NCBI GenBank assembly: GCA_024760905.1
Contig: CM045751.1
Location: forward strand, 4,701,001-4,765,000
From: Plotosus lineatus
Taxonomy: Eukaryota > Chordata > Actinopteri > Siluriformes > Plotosidae
Reading direction: 5' to 3'
DNA length: 64,000 nt
Both the position numbers and the translations under genes were made by a program. The notes under the pieces were generated by a model. It ran no database searches. It was given only the letters and a program-made list of their open reading frames with translations, and was not told where the DNA came from. The first letter of the stretch is position 1. Every line of letters starts with the position of its first letter. Positions 13,202-26,983 of the stretch are shown piece after piece.

Positions 13202-13538
13202 GCAGTGGTGGCTTGGTGGTAGAGGTACTGGATCACTGATCCCAAGGTTGGCAGTTCATGCCCCACTCTCAACGGGTTGTCACTGTCCCACACAGTGCAG
13301 CTAACTGGGTTATCAAAGGGCCGGCCATGTCTCTCACTGTCTATAGTGAGAGGTTCATGTAAAAGAACCATTGCTGGCTTTTGTCAAGAGTAGCTGCATA
13401 GCCGTCGGCGTGTTTCTGACCTGCAATGGCCTGGTGAGCCGTAGGGTGTGCTCTGCCCTCGCCCACAGTCGGCTGAGATGGGTGCCAGCCTCCCTGCGAC
13501 CCTAATTAGAATTAAGCAGTTCAGAAAATGAATGAATG
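13202..13538 (+). repeat. SINE-A copy, L2-like tail, full length
   Basis: Starts GCAGTGGTGGCTTGGTGG and ends AATGAATG. The B-box is mutated (GCAGTTCATGCCCC). Confidence 0.88.
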
Positions 13539-14357
13539 TTTTAGTATTTTAAAGACTATGGTGCATGTTTTATATTTAACCTTGTATTTAAGATCTAGTC
13601 ATGTATAAGGAATCTGGACATACTGTGTTCACAAGAATGGCCCACATGGGGCCACCATGATCTTCATATTTGACCTATAAAATCCAAAATCGAAAAACTT
13701 CATTCCTGAATCAAGATGCACAGATTTAAAAAACTCCTTCAGATCCTTCTTATCTTTATTAGGTTACCCACCCTTACCCCCACCTCCCAAATGACTCAGG
13801 CCCTAGCTGTATCTGGAATGAAGGCATAACACGGTACTGAAAATTCTTTCTGAAACATAGTATGGACCCCAAGCGTCCCACCGATTAAAAAAAAAAACAA
13901 ACAAAAAAAAAAAAACGTAAAGTTGCTCCAGGAAAATAAGAAGCGTGAACAGTTGACTCGCTGACCAAATAATTTGCCTACCACACTATCAGAAGAGTCT
14001 GCATCCCAGATGGTGCCCATCTCAGCCAGGCATGACAGATGGCAACCCATTTTAACTTTCTGAGAGATAGACATCATACAGACAATCTTCTGGAAGCTGG
14101 AGTATCAATATAGTACTTCAGAAATATCTCCAGAATTATAAATGTGCGTTGCCGGTGCCTATATCGGCTCGATGGTCCTACATTAAGCGTTTATTTCAGG
14201 ATGACATATTCTTGGTGGACTTGAGGAGAAATATTCCCAGCAGTATTGTGCAATGAGCTGCTTAATAGCACTGTCTACACTGACAGGTCCAACATGAAGT
14301 GTATGAGGGTACTGACAGGTTTTTTTTTAAATAAGAATGGCTATATTTGTCATAGGA

Positions 14358-14668
14358 ACACTGATCCAGAGGTTGTAGGTTCAAGCCTCACGCTCAATCG
14401 GTTGTCACTGTCCCTCCCAGTGCAGCTAACTGGGTTATCAAAGGCCGGCCATGTCTCTCACTGTCTGAGGTGAGAGGTTCACGTAAAAGAAACATTGCTG
14501 ACTGTCATCAGGAGGAGCTGCATAACTGTCCACGTGTTTCTGCCCTGCAACGGCCTGGCAAGCTGTGCAGTGTGTACTCTGCCCTCGCCCAGAGTCGGCT
14601 GAGATGGGAACCAGCCTCCAAGCAACCCTAATTAGGATTAAGCGGTTCAGAAAATGAATGAATGAATG
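14358..14668 (+). repeat. SINE-A copy, L2-like tail, 5'-truncated
   Basis: Begins within the head at ACTGATCCAGAGGTTGTAGG. The body and the AATGAATGAATGA end are intact. Confidence 0.87.
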
Positions 14669-15646
14669 ATATATTTATTATTGGCATCAATGTAGGATGG
14701 TGATGGCTCGATGAGCACCAAATCATCTACCAAACCTGGGTTGGATTTTAAGTCTTGATAGGAAATTCCAATGAAATCAGTCTAGCAGCAAACAGTATTT
14801 TATAATTTTGTTGCATGGGTTCACTGAACCAGGCTTGGTGTGAACGTGTAACAGAAACAGGTCAAGAAAGGGGTGAAATAAGGGTCAAAATGCCCACTTC
14901 CTCTTTCCACGGCATCCTCTCTCTCACAGCACAGTGTCCTCTAAACATGATTACGCCAGCAATTTTATCTGCAATCTTCTTCCCAAACTGCCAGAAACTG
15001 CTAGTAAGCACTCGGCTCGAAGCAAGCAGATAGGAGACGTGAGATCTGAAAGCTGCGCTGAGACAGAAGACACTTGGCTCAGTTCTTCATCCCACAGTAA
15101 CAGTTGCTTGTTTTTGTATTCCATACCAAACTAAAAATTCCCACCAGGAGTTATACAAGTTTCTCGAACAATATTCACTTCTCTCACGTGTACGCTAACA
15201 AACATCAATCAAGCAGCGTAAAGGCCAAAGCTAAATTACGGACATTTCGTGATTCCCATAGCAACCAAAACGTGTTTCAAAATGTTTCATCTTGAACTAA
15301 ATCTTCTAGTAATGTAGCCAGGCTATTGTAAAAACCCTTTTTAAACTCCAGCTAAATATAGTGGCGGGAGCTATTGGAATGGGTTGCCTGGGATTGGTGC
15401 TCACCAAAATCCCTGCGTTATTAATAAATCAGGTGGGCTTCTTTTTTTTTTCTGAAAACCTGTTTAACACCTGTTTTGCTTTTGGTTTAAGGAAGATACA
15501 TCAACTTTAAAATTACACATGCCTGAGTGACTTAAGCTTTGGACCCCTGTGGCCTAGTTTTACTTTGGTTATATGGGGTGATTAGAATTCTGTCCTAGGA
15601 CAGACACCTTGGTTTTAATTATAGATGATTTCACTTTGGAATTGCT

Positions 15647-15982
15647 CATTCATTCATTTTCTGAACCGCTTAATCCTAATTAGGGTCGCAGGTAGGCTAG
15701 TGCCCATGTCAGCTGACTCCGAGCGAGGGCAGAGTGCACCCCTGGACAGCTCACTAAGCCATCGCTGACGGCTATGCAGCTCCTCGTGAAGATAATCAGC
15801 AATGGTTCTTTTACATGAACATCATACCTTAGACAGTGAGAGACACAGCCGGCCTGTGATAACCTAGCTAGGTACAGTGATAATCTGTTGAGAGTGGGGC
15901 TTGAAACCCCCCCCCACCACCACCACCACCACCCAACCTTGGGATCAGTGATCCAGAACCTTACCATTAGACCACCACTGCC
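15647..15982 (-). repeat. SINE-A copy, L2-like tail
   Basis: Reverse-strand copy from CATTCATTTTCTGAACC to the head ACCACCACTGCC. It contains an expanded (GGT)n stretch (15910-15933) between body and head. Confidence 0.86.
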
Positions 15983-16937
15983 ACTTTGGAATTGTCTTCG
16001 GATTCAATAAAGGTGTCTCGAGTTTCACAAAATTAAAACTCAATAAACTTGGCTTTCTAATTAAAATGTGATTTTTGTGGAAACTGCATATAAAAAGCAA
16101 ATCTTCACCAATCATTCGAAGCTGAACAATCAAGCTCCACCCGAGTGAGTGAGTCTCCTTTTACAAAAAAATCCAAAAACTCTGGAGCTTTGAGAGGAAA
16201 GAAATATTTTGCTCGAATTTGTTGCATTACTTTGCTTCGATTAAACACAACATGTGTGAAACTGCCCTTAAAAATAATTTACAAGTTTTTTAAATTCCCC
16301 ATAATTGCATAAAAATGTCTGGATTTAGATTTTGATGTTAACAATCGGTTCAGAAAACATCATTGTTGAGATCCTGCAGGGTAAGGTCTCATGATTTTTT
16401 TTTTAAAAGAAGAAAAAAAGAAGACTAGCATTAATGTTTATGTCAGACAACCAGATAAAAGATGAAAAAATAAGCTAATGCAGCGTTTGTTCGGACTCTT
16501 TTGCAAAGGCTCACTTCAAACGGATCCTCTCCCAGCACCCTGAAAACCTCAAACTGAATTACAAATGCCCCTTGAATAAATTAGTATCGTATTAAGCACT
16601 TTTAGGTTCATAACCAAATATCTCGATAAACAGAGTTCATGTGCTTACCCCCTGCCATGCCTGAGATGTCGACTTGCTCACGACTCCCCCGCCAGCATAC
16701 TAGTGTTGGCTTCATTACATGCCTCAGAAACCACGGAACAGTTCATCAGCACCATTAGTCAAAAGGAGTTTGGAGCTCATGTCCTTCTCTTCTTTCAAAG
16801 ACCTAATAAATTTTTAACTGCGTGAACTTGAAACTTTGGAAAAGTGTTTGGTCCAACTTTTCACAAAGTCTTGGAGAGTAAAGAAAAATGTCTACCCTCA
16901 ACTGAACAGAAAACATATCTTGGTACTGATTGTATAC

Positions 16938-17020
16938 TGCTTCTTCTTCTTCCTTTCAACTGTTCCCTTCAAACGTCGCCACAGCAATCACATCATCTGC
17001 CTCCATCTCACCATTGTCCC
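16938..17020 (-). pseudogene. RTE LINE 3'-end fragment
   Basis: On the minus strand, GGTGAGATGGAGGCAGATGA then TGTGATTGCTGTGGCGACG and TTTGAAGGGAACAGTTGAAA, ending in GAAG repeats. It matches the codons for RWRR...CCGDP and the tail of the RTE fragment at 56140. It abuts a C tract (17017-17038). Confidence 0.75.
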
Positions 17021-19214
17021 CCCCCCCCCCCCCCCCCCGACTATAAATAGTATTGTTTGTCTCTAAAACTTTTATTTGTACACCTCTGCATAACATTAAA
17101 AACAAACAAGAAAGAAATAAAGTTCAACTTACAATAAAGAAAACTTCATTAACGTTGTTTTTTAATCTGTAACAAAAAAGATTTAAAGTGCACCAATTTC
17201 CCTAAAATTAAAAAAAAAAAAAATCTTTATTTAAACTGTAAACATAAAAATTTTAGGAAATTATAAAGATACATAGGAATTTTAGAAAAAGAAATGTTCC
17301 CGTGTTGTTTGTTGAGGGGTTGTTTACTGCACTTCATATTGTTTGTTCGATGCTTTTCCCTACACCATAGCTCGACAACGAGCACGCCACTGCAAACTAC
17401 TGTAGTGGATGTGCAATTACACTTAATTCTAGTACAGTATGGCAGAAAAGCATGTTCCCCAGGATCGTCAAACCCCCCCAAATCATTTATATATGTATAA
17501 TTATGGGCAAAAAATTCAATCACCCCATAGTCTTCCCCTGGACATCCCAAAGACTGTGATGGTATTAAAGTCAGGACCTTGCTCATGTGTGAACATGACT
17601 CTTCATGATCCCTGAACCACTCTTTCACTATTTGCGTCTCGATTTTATGTCTGTACCATCAGCAGATGAAAAAGTAAACTTATGATGCAATCAGGTCATC
17701 ATCTGATGTTAAAAAGTAGAGTGAAGCTGTTTTTTTGTTTGTTTTTCTCCAGTCAATATCTGTGTTTAGTGATTCCTATGCTGTAGTTTCACCATCATCC
17801 CCATAAGAAAGTATCACTTGTCTATGGTGATGACTTCAGACATGCTAGTTAAGATTCAATAGTGTTTGTTTAACAAAAGATCAAATTTATAGAATCTCAA
17901 TCCCAAATAATAAAGTTTAGATTTCATTGTTAGGTCCTAAAAACCAAACAGCAGGTACTTATTTTCTTGTTTCATATTAAATCGAGCAGAGGCGCAGTGT
18001 AGACAGTTAATTGCTTATTCTGATGTTGGTCAGGATCAACCAGTTCCAATTCTGAGCTGGTGTGAACAGAGACAGCAAGTCCAAAGCAGGGAACTGCCAG
18101 ACAGTGTAAAACACGGTGGGGGACTTGGATGTCCTGCTACTTCCTTAATTGCTGCAAAGACCTGTCTGGATGTCTAGAATGGAATGAACCATTAAGCTCT
18201 GATGAGCACCACCATACTGGGATGTAGGACACCCCCCCACCCCACCCCAGGGAGCCTGATTATCTTGACATGCTTCGAGTGTATGTGGTAGAGTTGTGGT
18301 GCCCTGGTTACCACCCTAAATTAAATTTCTGCAACAAACTTGTCCCTTGACAGGATCAGTTAGAAACACACACTTGTTTTTAATTCCAATCTATTTGTTG
18401 GTGCACTGCACCAGGAGTCCCGGAGGAACGCCCAAGTGAACGACCAAGAAGGACGAGATGAAGCCTTTGTTAAACTTTTTCATTAACTGCACATAGCGAT
18501 GGAGTGGGAGACCTTCTCGTTCCCTTTAATGCCACTGTTTGGCGACATGACTTTAATGGGGAGTATAGAACAGACACATTGATAACCTCTGACAGTTATT
18601 AAGAATATAATAATAATGAAGGATGTACACCCCGCAATACTTGCAAGCCGATCTGCTGCATTCGAGCCCTGCTTTCTAACATTTCGTAATTTGTCCATAT
18701 CTGATGGAGTGCAAGTTTCCATCCGAGCAAATGTAATCCCATAATTCTATTCCCAAGATAAGAATTCTGTGAATGTTTGAACATTCTCACAGATGCTCTG
18801 ACCTTTAAAATGGGAAAATTCAAGACTTGTGTTGGAATGGATCAGCCATAAATGTGCATCAGTACCAAACTCTATCAGCTAAATGTCTGTCCTTAAATGT
18901 CTCTTGGGGAACATTTTCTTGAATTTTCTGATTTTTAAAAGATGGGGGGGGGGTTTGGCTTTGTACTGCCATGTTTAAGGTGGGGTGGGGGGGGGTCATA
19001 ATGAGAGGAGAAAAAAAGTGTCTTTGTTATCGTATAATGAATCATCAGTTTTGCTCTTCAGTCAGATTTTCTCCTGCTGGTACTTTTTTGTGCATTTGAC
19101 AGTAATACTGAGGAAAAGACAAACAAGGATATTCAAATTTACACACAAATCTTAATTAATTATTTGTACATTCTTATTTCAGGCCGCAGACTTGCTGTGG
19201 ATGTGAGTGTGAAT

Positions 19215-19352
19215 AGTTGAGTATGTTGCAGTGTTGCGGTCTAGCAAGCTGTTCAGGGTGTACTCTGCCTTCGCCCAGTGTAGGCTAAGATAGGCTCCAG
19301 CCTCCTCATAACCCTAAGACGGAGATTAAGCAGTTCAGCAGATGAGCGAGTG
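19215..19352 (+). repeat. L2-like tail fragment
   Basis: Tail section GCGGTCTAGCAAGCTGTTCA to the TTAAGCAGTTCAGCAGATGA region. No head is present. Confidence 0.75.
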
Positions 19353-19778
19353 TCAGTAGTTGGGGTTTTTGGGAATTAATTGCATCAACATGATCTGCAG
19401 TTCTGTAAAAGTCTTGGAATTGGCTGGATCCTTATTCCGCTCTGGTAACATCCTGAATAATGCATGCTGTGCATGAAGCATGAGCGCGCTGAACCAAAGA
19501 AGACCACCATCAATGCTGAGGGTCTGTACATGCTGACTGTGTATGTCCTGTATGTTTGTGTTATATGGCTATAAATTTCAGAGAGTTTAACTCGTGGGCA
19601 AATCAACCCTACCACCTGCCTCGACTCACAAAGGGAAAAACAGAAAAGAGGTGCAAGCGGCATGCATCACATAGTCGTTTAGTCAAACACAAGGTTCCAT
19701 TAAGCAAACAACGCCATAAATTAATAATACCAGTCTGACCTTCCTTCATACATATATAGGTACAGCCACAGTAATCCA

Positions 19779-19822
19779 CAGTAACTATTAAGCTGAGAGT
19801 AACCTACCAGAGTCTGCTACCA

Positions 19823-19890
<68 letters not shown>

Positions 19891-19931
19891 TAGCAGACTC
19901 TGGTAGGTTACTCTCAGCTTAATAGTTACTG
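19779..19931. repeat. Perfect 44-bp inverted repeat flanking a TG microsatellite
   Basis: Arms 19779-19822 and 19888-19931 are exact reverse complements (CAGTAACTATTAAGCTGAGA ... TCTGCTACCA). The loop is a 65-bp TG-rich tract. Confidence 0.95.
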
Positions 19932-20014
19932 CGGATGTACATGTCATACTTACAAATCTGCTGAAACAGTTAATGCAGTTAATGTATTAAACCAATCCTC
20001 CTATGCCCTATGAA

Positions 20015-20105
20015 TTGTGTATGTGTGTGTGTGTGTATGTATGTATGTATATGTATGTGTGTGTGTGTGTGTGTGTGTGCGCGCGAGTGTATACAGTATA
20101 CACGC
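20015..20105. repeat. (TG)n/(GTAT)n microsatellite
   Basis: Interrupted TGTG and GTAT repeats ending in GCGCGAG and a small ATACAGTATAC palindrome. Confidence 0.85.
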
Positions 20106-20530
20106 ACAGCTGACACAAATGAATACTATTGTCAGTCCATATTACTGGCCCCATTCCCAGGCTAAACGAAGAAGGTTAATCAAATTGGAACTGTAAATCC
20201 CTGGCCTGTCTTTTGGCAGAACTCTGATTGGCCACATGCAGGTGATGAAAAAGCCCAGAAGCTTTTTATCACACACAGGAAAAGCTCAGAGAGCCTGATG
20301 GTTGTTTTATAAACTCCATTTCCTCTCCTCACCTCAAAACGACCTCTGGTGTTCTGACGAGTGTAAAGAGACAGTGATTCCTGGATGTGCATGAAGGAAA
20401 ATATAAGGGTCTATAAGAAAGGATGTGGTTCAGGAACTTTAAATCAGAAATTCGGGTGAACATTTTAAAATGGGTTTTAATCGAGACTGAACTCCCAGTG
20501 GTGTCACAAACCTATGAGGTAACTTCGATC

Positions 20531-20924
20531 ATTAGTTCATTTTCCGAACCACTTAAGCATACTAAGAATGAGGGTACGCTGAAAACTATCTCAGCCGTCT
20601 CTGGGCGAAGGGCAGGATGCCCCCTAAACAACTCGCCTGTTCATCAAATGGCTAACACACACACACACTCACACACACACTCACACACACACTCACACAC
20701 ACTCACACACACTCACACTTGTACTTACCCCGAGCAGAAATTTGGAAAACCAATCAGCCTGATATGCATGTCTTTGGACTGTGAGAAGAAATCGCAGTAC
20801 CCAGAGAAAAGCCCCATAAGCACAGGAAGAACATGCACACTACACAGAAACACCCTCACAGCTCCAGGTCCGTTTTGCTGTGAGGCAGACATGCTGACCA
20901 CTATGCCACCACACTGCCTTGATA
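20531..20924 (-). repeat. Repeat-B copy with ACACTC expansion
   Basis: Reverse-strand copy from CATTTTCCGAACCACTTAAG to ATGCCACCACACTGCC. A CA/ACACTC microsatellite (20651-20718) replaces the GTGAATGGTTG part. A 181-codon open frame here is repeat-derived. Confidence 0.83.
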
Positions 20925-21716
20925 TTAGCACGAAGGGTAAGATATTAGAAGCTGCTCTGTTTGATTAAAGTTGAATGATAATGAGGTGAGAAATCCAGAC
21001 AGGCTAAAGTACTACAGCCCTACCACGTCACGATGGAAACAGATATGAAACTTGAGTTAAACTCCAATAAGTTCATTATCAGGCTGGCAGTCAAAAAAAA
21101 AACACTGAGTAAAATATAAAACTGAAGTAAAGTAAAATCAGACAACTATGACCATAAAAGAAATTTGTGACAAAACTCATCCTGGACACCAGTGACGATT
21201 AAAAGTTAATTGCAGGGTTAAAATGATTATACTAGGTCGCTGAGGTATATTTTATATAATTCTTTTGTTGGCTTTTAAAGTCCAGTCCAGTAAATATGAG
21301 TAAAACTCAATATTTCAAGGTTCTTGGGAATGAATTGTGTGGCAACTGGGGTTGACACACTTGAAAGATTCTGAAAATACCAAATAAATGCTCCAGGCAG
21401 CATTTTCTGCTAAAGATTACCCAAGTGAGTAGAGGATATTTCTCTGGCAACACACAGGACATCTCTGGGCAGCAAACTTTTGCAAAGTTTGAAACATTTG
21501 GGATGGTGTAAAATCAATAAAAAAAAAAACAGTGGCAAACAAAAAAAGTTAGTCAGCGTTTGAAAATGCCTCCAGGGTTGCCTTATGGGTGTTCTGCAGC
21601 ACAAAAAACTCAAAAGACACCGGTGAAATATGGACCTGCATCTTTGCTTGCTGCTCTGGGAGGAAAAACTAAAAGCCACTGAAGGAAACTGAATTGCAGT
21701 TGCATGACAAGAGAAA

Positions 21717-21970
<254 letters not shown>

Positions 21971-22568
21971 TCAAAGCCAAAAAAGCATTTTTTTTGGTAA
22001 AATAAGCCATAACAAGTCACCTTGCAGCCTGCCACTGCTTTCAAACCAACTGCCTTTCTTCTTATTTCAATTGTTTTCAAGCCTTTGACCAGAAAAGATC
22101 CAACTTATATTTAACAATGATTAAATACAGTTCTTGGAAACTTTCCTCTTTCCCTAACCAGGAGTCTCAGGTTTTTAATTCTGCTAAGCTTTGACAGAAC
22201 CAGAGATGAGCAGAACTATAGAAAAATGACCTCGAGGGAGTCTTTTGCTCAAGGCAACAAAGACGGACTCCAGATGTTCAGATATGCAATGTACTACACA
22301 GATTAGGAGACGACACAGCTGAGCAGCCACAAGGAAAACATCAGTGAATTCATCCAAGTCCCTAAACAGAAGTAAGTGGCAGTAGAGAATCAATATTTAA
22401 AAAACAAAAAGGAAAATGTCATCAACAATAACCATAAAAAAAAACATTAAAACATTACAAACATTTCACAAAAGTGAAGTGTCAATAAAGAATGATGATG
22501 ATGATTTTGAGTTGGACTTCCCTTCCTGGCATTCAACGTTGTCACAGAAGGATAATCATGCAACTCGG

Positions 22569-22775
22569 GGGTGGCTTGGTGGTCCAGTACTTGGCACGTC
22601 CACCTCACAGCAAGAAGGTCCTGGGCCTAAGTCCCAGACTCTGACATGTCTGTGTGAAGTGTGCATGTTCTTCCCGTGCGCACGAATGGTTCTATCTCTA
22701 GGCCCTTCTGGTCAGGGCATACCCCTCCATCGACCAGTGACAGTTGAGATGGGCCATAGCATTTGTACACCAGAC
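22569..22775 (+). repeat. Repeat-B copy, truncated
   Basis: GGTGGCTTGGTGGTCCAGTA, CACAGCAAGAAGGTCCTGGG. It ends before the AATG tail. Confidence 0.78.
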
Positions 22776-22854
22776 AAAAATCATCAGAAATAGTCTAAAC
22801 CTCTGTATGATTAAAAACTAGAACTGCTGCTGGCTAGCTATACCTCATTATGCC

Positions 22855-23045
22855 ATTGTGGCCTTGACCTTTAACATATTACGTCCAAAATCGAATCGGT
22901 TCATTGTTGTGTCAAGATAGACATTTGTGCAAACTTTAAAGAAAACGCCTCAAAGCACTCTCAAGATATTGTTTTCACAGAAATAGCCCACACAGGGCCA
23001 AACTAACCTTGACCTATGATCTTTATAAAACAGAGACAGAAAGCC
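22855..23045. repeat. TGACCTT-rich ancient interspersed repeat
   Basis: CTTGACCTTTAACATATTAC, CCAAAATCGAATCGGTTC, TTGTGCAAACTTTAAAG, CCTTGACCTATGATC. The same block order occurs, more decayed, at 13615-13735, 29295-29425 and 62770-62930, and a TGACCTT piece lies at 34195-34240. TGACCTTTGACC-type strings resemble nuclear-receptor half-sites, but this is a dispersed repeat. Confidence 0.55.
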
Positions 23046-24980
23046 TGAACACAATGCCTTCAGCCCCGACTATCGCTGGCAAGAGTGCATTAAAAAAATG
23101 AAATAAATTATTTCCCCCTAACATAATAGCATCTTTTTCTTTTTGATCACCCCGTAGTTTTCTAGAGATCGACAAGCAGAGCTGTAGAGGAAAGCTCTAC
23201 ACAAATCTCTTCGTAATGCTTTCCTGCTGCTTCTCTCCACACGAAGTCATTTACAACACCACACGTGATTCAAACACCAGCCGACTGGCTCCACTAAAAT
23301 TAGATCAGTTTATCGAGTGCTCGCCTGATTCAGCCTGCAGCTTAATCAAAGAGCCGCATCTACTTTCCTGCATCCCTTGCTCGACTCCAACCAGAAAAAA
23401 AATTAAGAATTAATATTAGAATAGAAAACGAGGTCCACAATCGAGCTGGTCTGAGAGCACAGGCGGTGAGTGGGGAGTCCTGGTGGAGCTCCCCCAAGCC
23501 TCCAATCTCACTCGGACACTGGATAAACCGTATAAAACCCTTCTGATTCTTGGTCAGGTCTGAGAGGATGTTGGAAATACCAAACAGCTCTTGTATGACT
23601 TTATGCCAATCATGTAGAATCTACGGAATCAGATGGATCTGTATTCTGTCCACATGGCTCTTGACACAAAGCTGTCCAGGGGCTCAAAGCAGGCTCTGGA
23701 CATTGAAACAAACTAAGATTTCGACAGATCGGGAAGTGAAGCAAACCTGAAGCAAATTATCTCTGCGAAATATTTAAAGAGAGGTCAATAGAATTTTAAT
23801 AACTGACTAATCTAAGATGAAAAATACCAAGTATTGTTGTTGTTGCATGTCTGCGCAACATCTGCAAAGTAATCCTTATTTTTCAGACAGCAACGGATAG
23901 CGATGATGTCCAACAGAGACAAGGTTATTGCCTAAAAGTAATTACCACGGTGGTATTGCTCTCATGGGCTCTGGAAGAAATTGTGAGACAATTTGTTGCT
24001 ACACGTACACGAGCCGAGCGACCCAAGAATCCTCTGGGATTGACAATAACTAACTTCTGACAAGTTTGGAATGAAGGCCCATCAGCACGGTTTAACGCTG
24101 TTACAAAAGCCGACTAAAACTATTGACGACATTAGAACTTAATCTCTCTACTGTTCTCTTCATGTTTGTCTCTGTATGATTCTGACAACCAGCTGTGCAG
24201 AACGAATAAGAGATCATATGGTCTCTGCAGGGATAAGAGGGCCTGCTTTCTCCTGTGGAGCCAGTTCTAAGTACTCAGACGGCAGGATTCTCTAAAGCAA
24301 TTTCCAAGCCTGTTGAGGTAATTTACAGAATTGTATAAGATTGCTGTAACAAAACTCACGTTTTCTGAGTGATAACAATTCAAGTTTGAATTACGTAAGC
24401 AATCAATTCGCCCATCCCTGATGGCTAACACTGGACAGAAATATCTGGGAATTCAATTCAATTCAATTCAATATTATGGAGAAAAATATTCTCCATGACC
24501 AAGCATTCTACCACTTCCAGGTTCTATTGTTAATGCCAACCAGGTCCCTGTGAAAATGTGGAATTTGTACAGAGACGGTGTTGTTTCAAACTGGCTTGCC
24601 AAACAGGATTGGACACAAAGGAAGGGGGTGAATGGGGTTGTAGTCCCAGAAAAGATCTGAGAGAAATCCTTTGTGGACAGTTTAAATAAGACCACAGTCA
24701 TGGAGAAGGTAGGACAGAATGCAAACAACAATAACATCAACAACAACAAAAGTCTGAATGCAAGGAAACTGAGCGTTGTGGCTTTTCTTGGCAGACGAAA
24801 CTAAGCAAGGTTGCAGTTTGAACTGGGTGGGGAAGAAATACACAGCTCAACAAAGAGGAAGCTAAAACCACAGGACACGCCTTTGTGACTGCTGTAATTC
24901 TCTGAATGTAAGATATGATCAGTATGCATACTTGATACTGGATGAATTACTTCAATCATAAACCTACCAACGTGTGTGTA

Positions 24981-24986
<6 letters not shown>

Positions 24987-25030
<44 letters not shown>
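24987..25030. repeat. (TA)n microsatellite
   Basis: Simple TA tract. Confidence 0.95.
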
Positions 25031-25031
<1 letters not shown>

Positions 25032-25662
25032 GCCTGGGCACCTGTGTAAATGTTTACTTGCTGAGCTCGACAACTGGTAGCTGCACACTTTTTTTTCTGC
25101 CCCATATCAGTAGTAGCTATTTCCAACCAACCAAGTACTGCTTCCCTGTCACACGATCAATAATAACCAGCAAGGGTGAAGATAAGCGTGTGCCTCTTCC
25201 TAATCATGTGACGACCAGTTCCGCAACTGCTTCCTTTCCATAGTCAAGAGAAGTGAAACCCCCACTACCTGCCACACCCACATGCTTGAACTCACAGACA
25301 AATTTAATATGATTGTCTGGTTTCAACTTTGAGTGGCAGCTAATACATCACTACCATCTAGGGGAGCTTGATCATTTCGTTCTCATGAGCTCCCCAGCCA
25401 CAAATGGGAAGCATGAGTAGTATAAATTCACAAACTTTTGGGTGATATTAGTGCACTTTATCACTATGAAACTCGAGAGTCCTAGTAAGATGCAAACCTG
25501 GGGCGAAAACATTTCCCATCTACAGAAACATTATCACATTTCTAAATAAGGAAAACTAGTCCAACGTTTTTTAGTTTTGGGTTGTTGTTTTTTTTTTCTT
25601 CACTAATCTTACATTTGGGCTTCCTGTGACAAATACAACTTACAATTCTTGAATTGAAGGGG

Positions 25663-25835
25663 TTGGGGAAGGTATAGTGGATAGAACGTTTACCTCACAG
25701 CAAGAAGGTCCTGGGTTCATATCCCATGCACAGTAAGTGTATTCGTGTGTAGAGTCTGTATGTTTTCCTCGTGTCTGCATGGATTTCCTCTCACACTGAC
25801 TCTTCTTGACCATCTCTAGATGTTAATGTGAATGG

Positions 25836-25886
<51 letters not shown>

Positions 25887-25940
25887 CGTAGTTGCCTGGC
25901 AAGCTGTTTCGGGTGTATCCCCACTTAAAATGAATGAATA
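25663..25940 (+). repeat. Repeat-B copy with GT microsatellite
   Basis: Head GTATAGTGGATAGAACG, CACAGCAAGAAGGTCCTGGG, internal (GT)n at 25838-25885, end AATGAATGAATAA. Confidence 0.82.
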
Positions 25941-26577
25941 AGGGATTCTTTAATGAGTGTAGTGCAGAAACAGAAATCTGACACCCAATTTCAGCCCCAT
26001 AAATATGAAAAGAGTGTTGGATCAGGCTGCGCCAGGATGGCAGGAAGATAAATTTCCTTTCATACAGCTCGCTAACATTTGGGCATCTGTCTTCATCAAG
26101 ATGTGTAGAGGATCACTAAACACATTATGCAGATTAAGCTTACCATACAAAATCAAATTACTTTCTCAAAGCTGTGGCGCTAGCTTATCTTCATAACAAA
26201 AGTTTAGATGAACATGATGCTAATTATACAGATCCTATGGAATATACATGTATAAACATTACACCAAACTCCATGCAAGTTGCTAAGAGCACTCAGATGG
26301 TGGTTCTTTCTCCTAAATTTTGAAGGTAATTTATAGTGGCTCAAACTCAAATTTTACTCCATTCAAGGCATTATTTTAAGATTTTGAGTTTATAATATCG
26401 CATTACTGAATACCTGAATCTATGAATCTAATTGGTCCAAGTGTCGATTAACTTTCTGTTTCAGCAATAATAGTTTTGGTGATTTCAAATACAGTTCTCA
26501 TCCAATAACATTTCTGTAGTAAAATCTCATTCTCAGACACTCGTAAGAATAAACGTTTACAAAAACATAATTGATTT

Positions 26578-26943
26578 AGCAGGCGACACAGTGGCGTTGT
26601 AGTTCGCACTTCGGCCTCACAGCAAGAAGGTCCTGAGTTTGAATCCCAGGCTCAGTGAGAACATTTCTGTATGGAATTTGCAAGTTCTCCCCATACTTAT
26701 CTGTTTACTTCATTATAGTGTAGTTTTCACACCAAAAAATGTTAATTAGTACAAATGGCTATAAAAAAAGAAACCCTGATGTGGGATTGTTCATGTGTGT
26801 CAGCCCTAAAATAAACAAGCCACTTCCTAAGGGTATACCACACCACACCACTCTTACCAACTCAGATGGGACTGGTTCCAGCTTTCTGAGAAGCCCAGAT
26901 AGTTAAGTGGTACAGTTAATGGAAGAATGGATGAATGAATGGT
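26578..26943 (+). repeat. Repeat-B copy
   Basis: GGCGACACAGTGGCGTTGTA, CACAGCAAGAAGGTCCTGAG, end AATGGATGAATGAATGG. The middle section is diverged. Confidence 0.75.
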
Positions 26944-26983
26944 ATATCCAGAAAAGAAAGATATCCAGCTATGGGAAAAAATA

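Noticed and set aside
17227..17628. 133-codon minus-strand open frame
   Set aside because: No recognisable domain, A/T-rich ends, no splice context and no similarity to a known family that I can name.
20423..20968. 181-codon open frame
   Set aside because: Nearly all of it is a reverse-strand repeat-B copy with an ACACTC expansion. No protein family signature was found.
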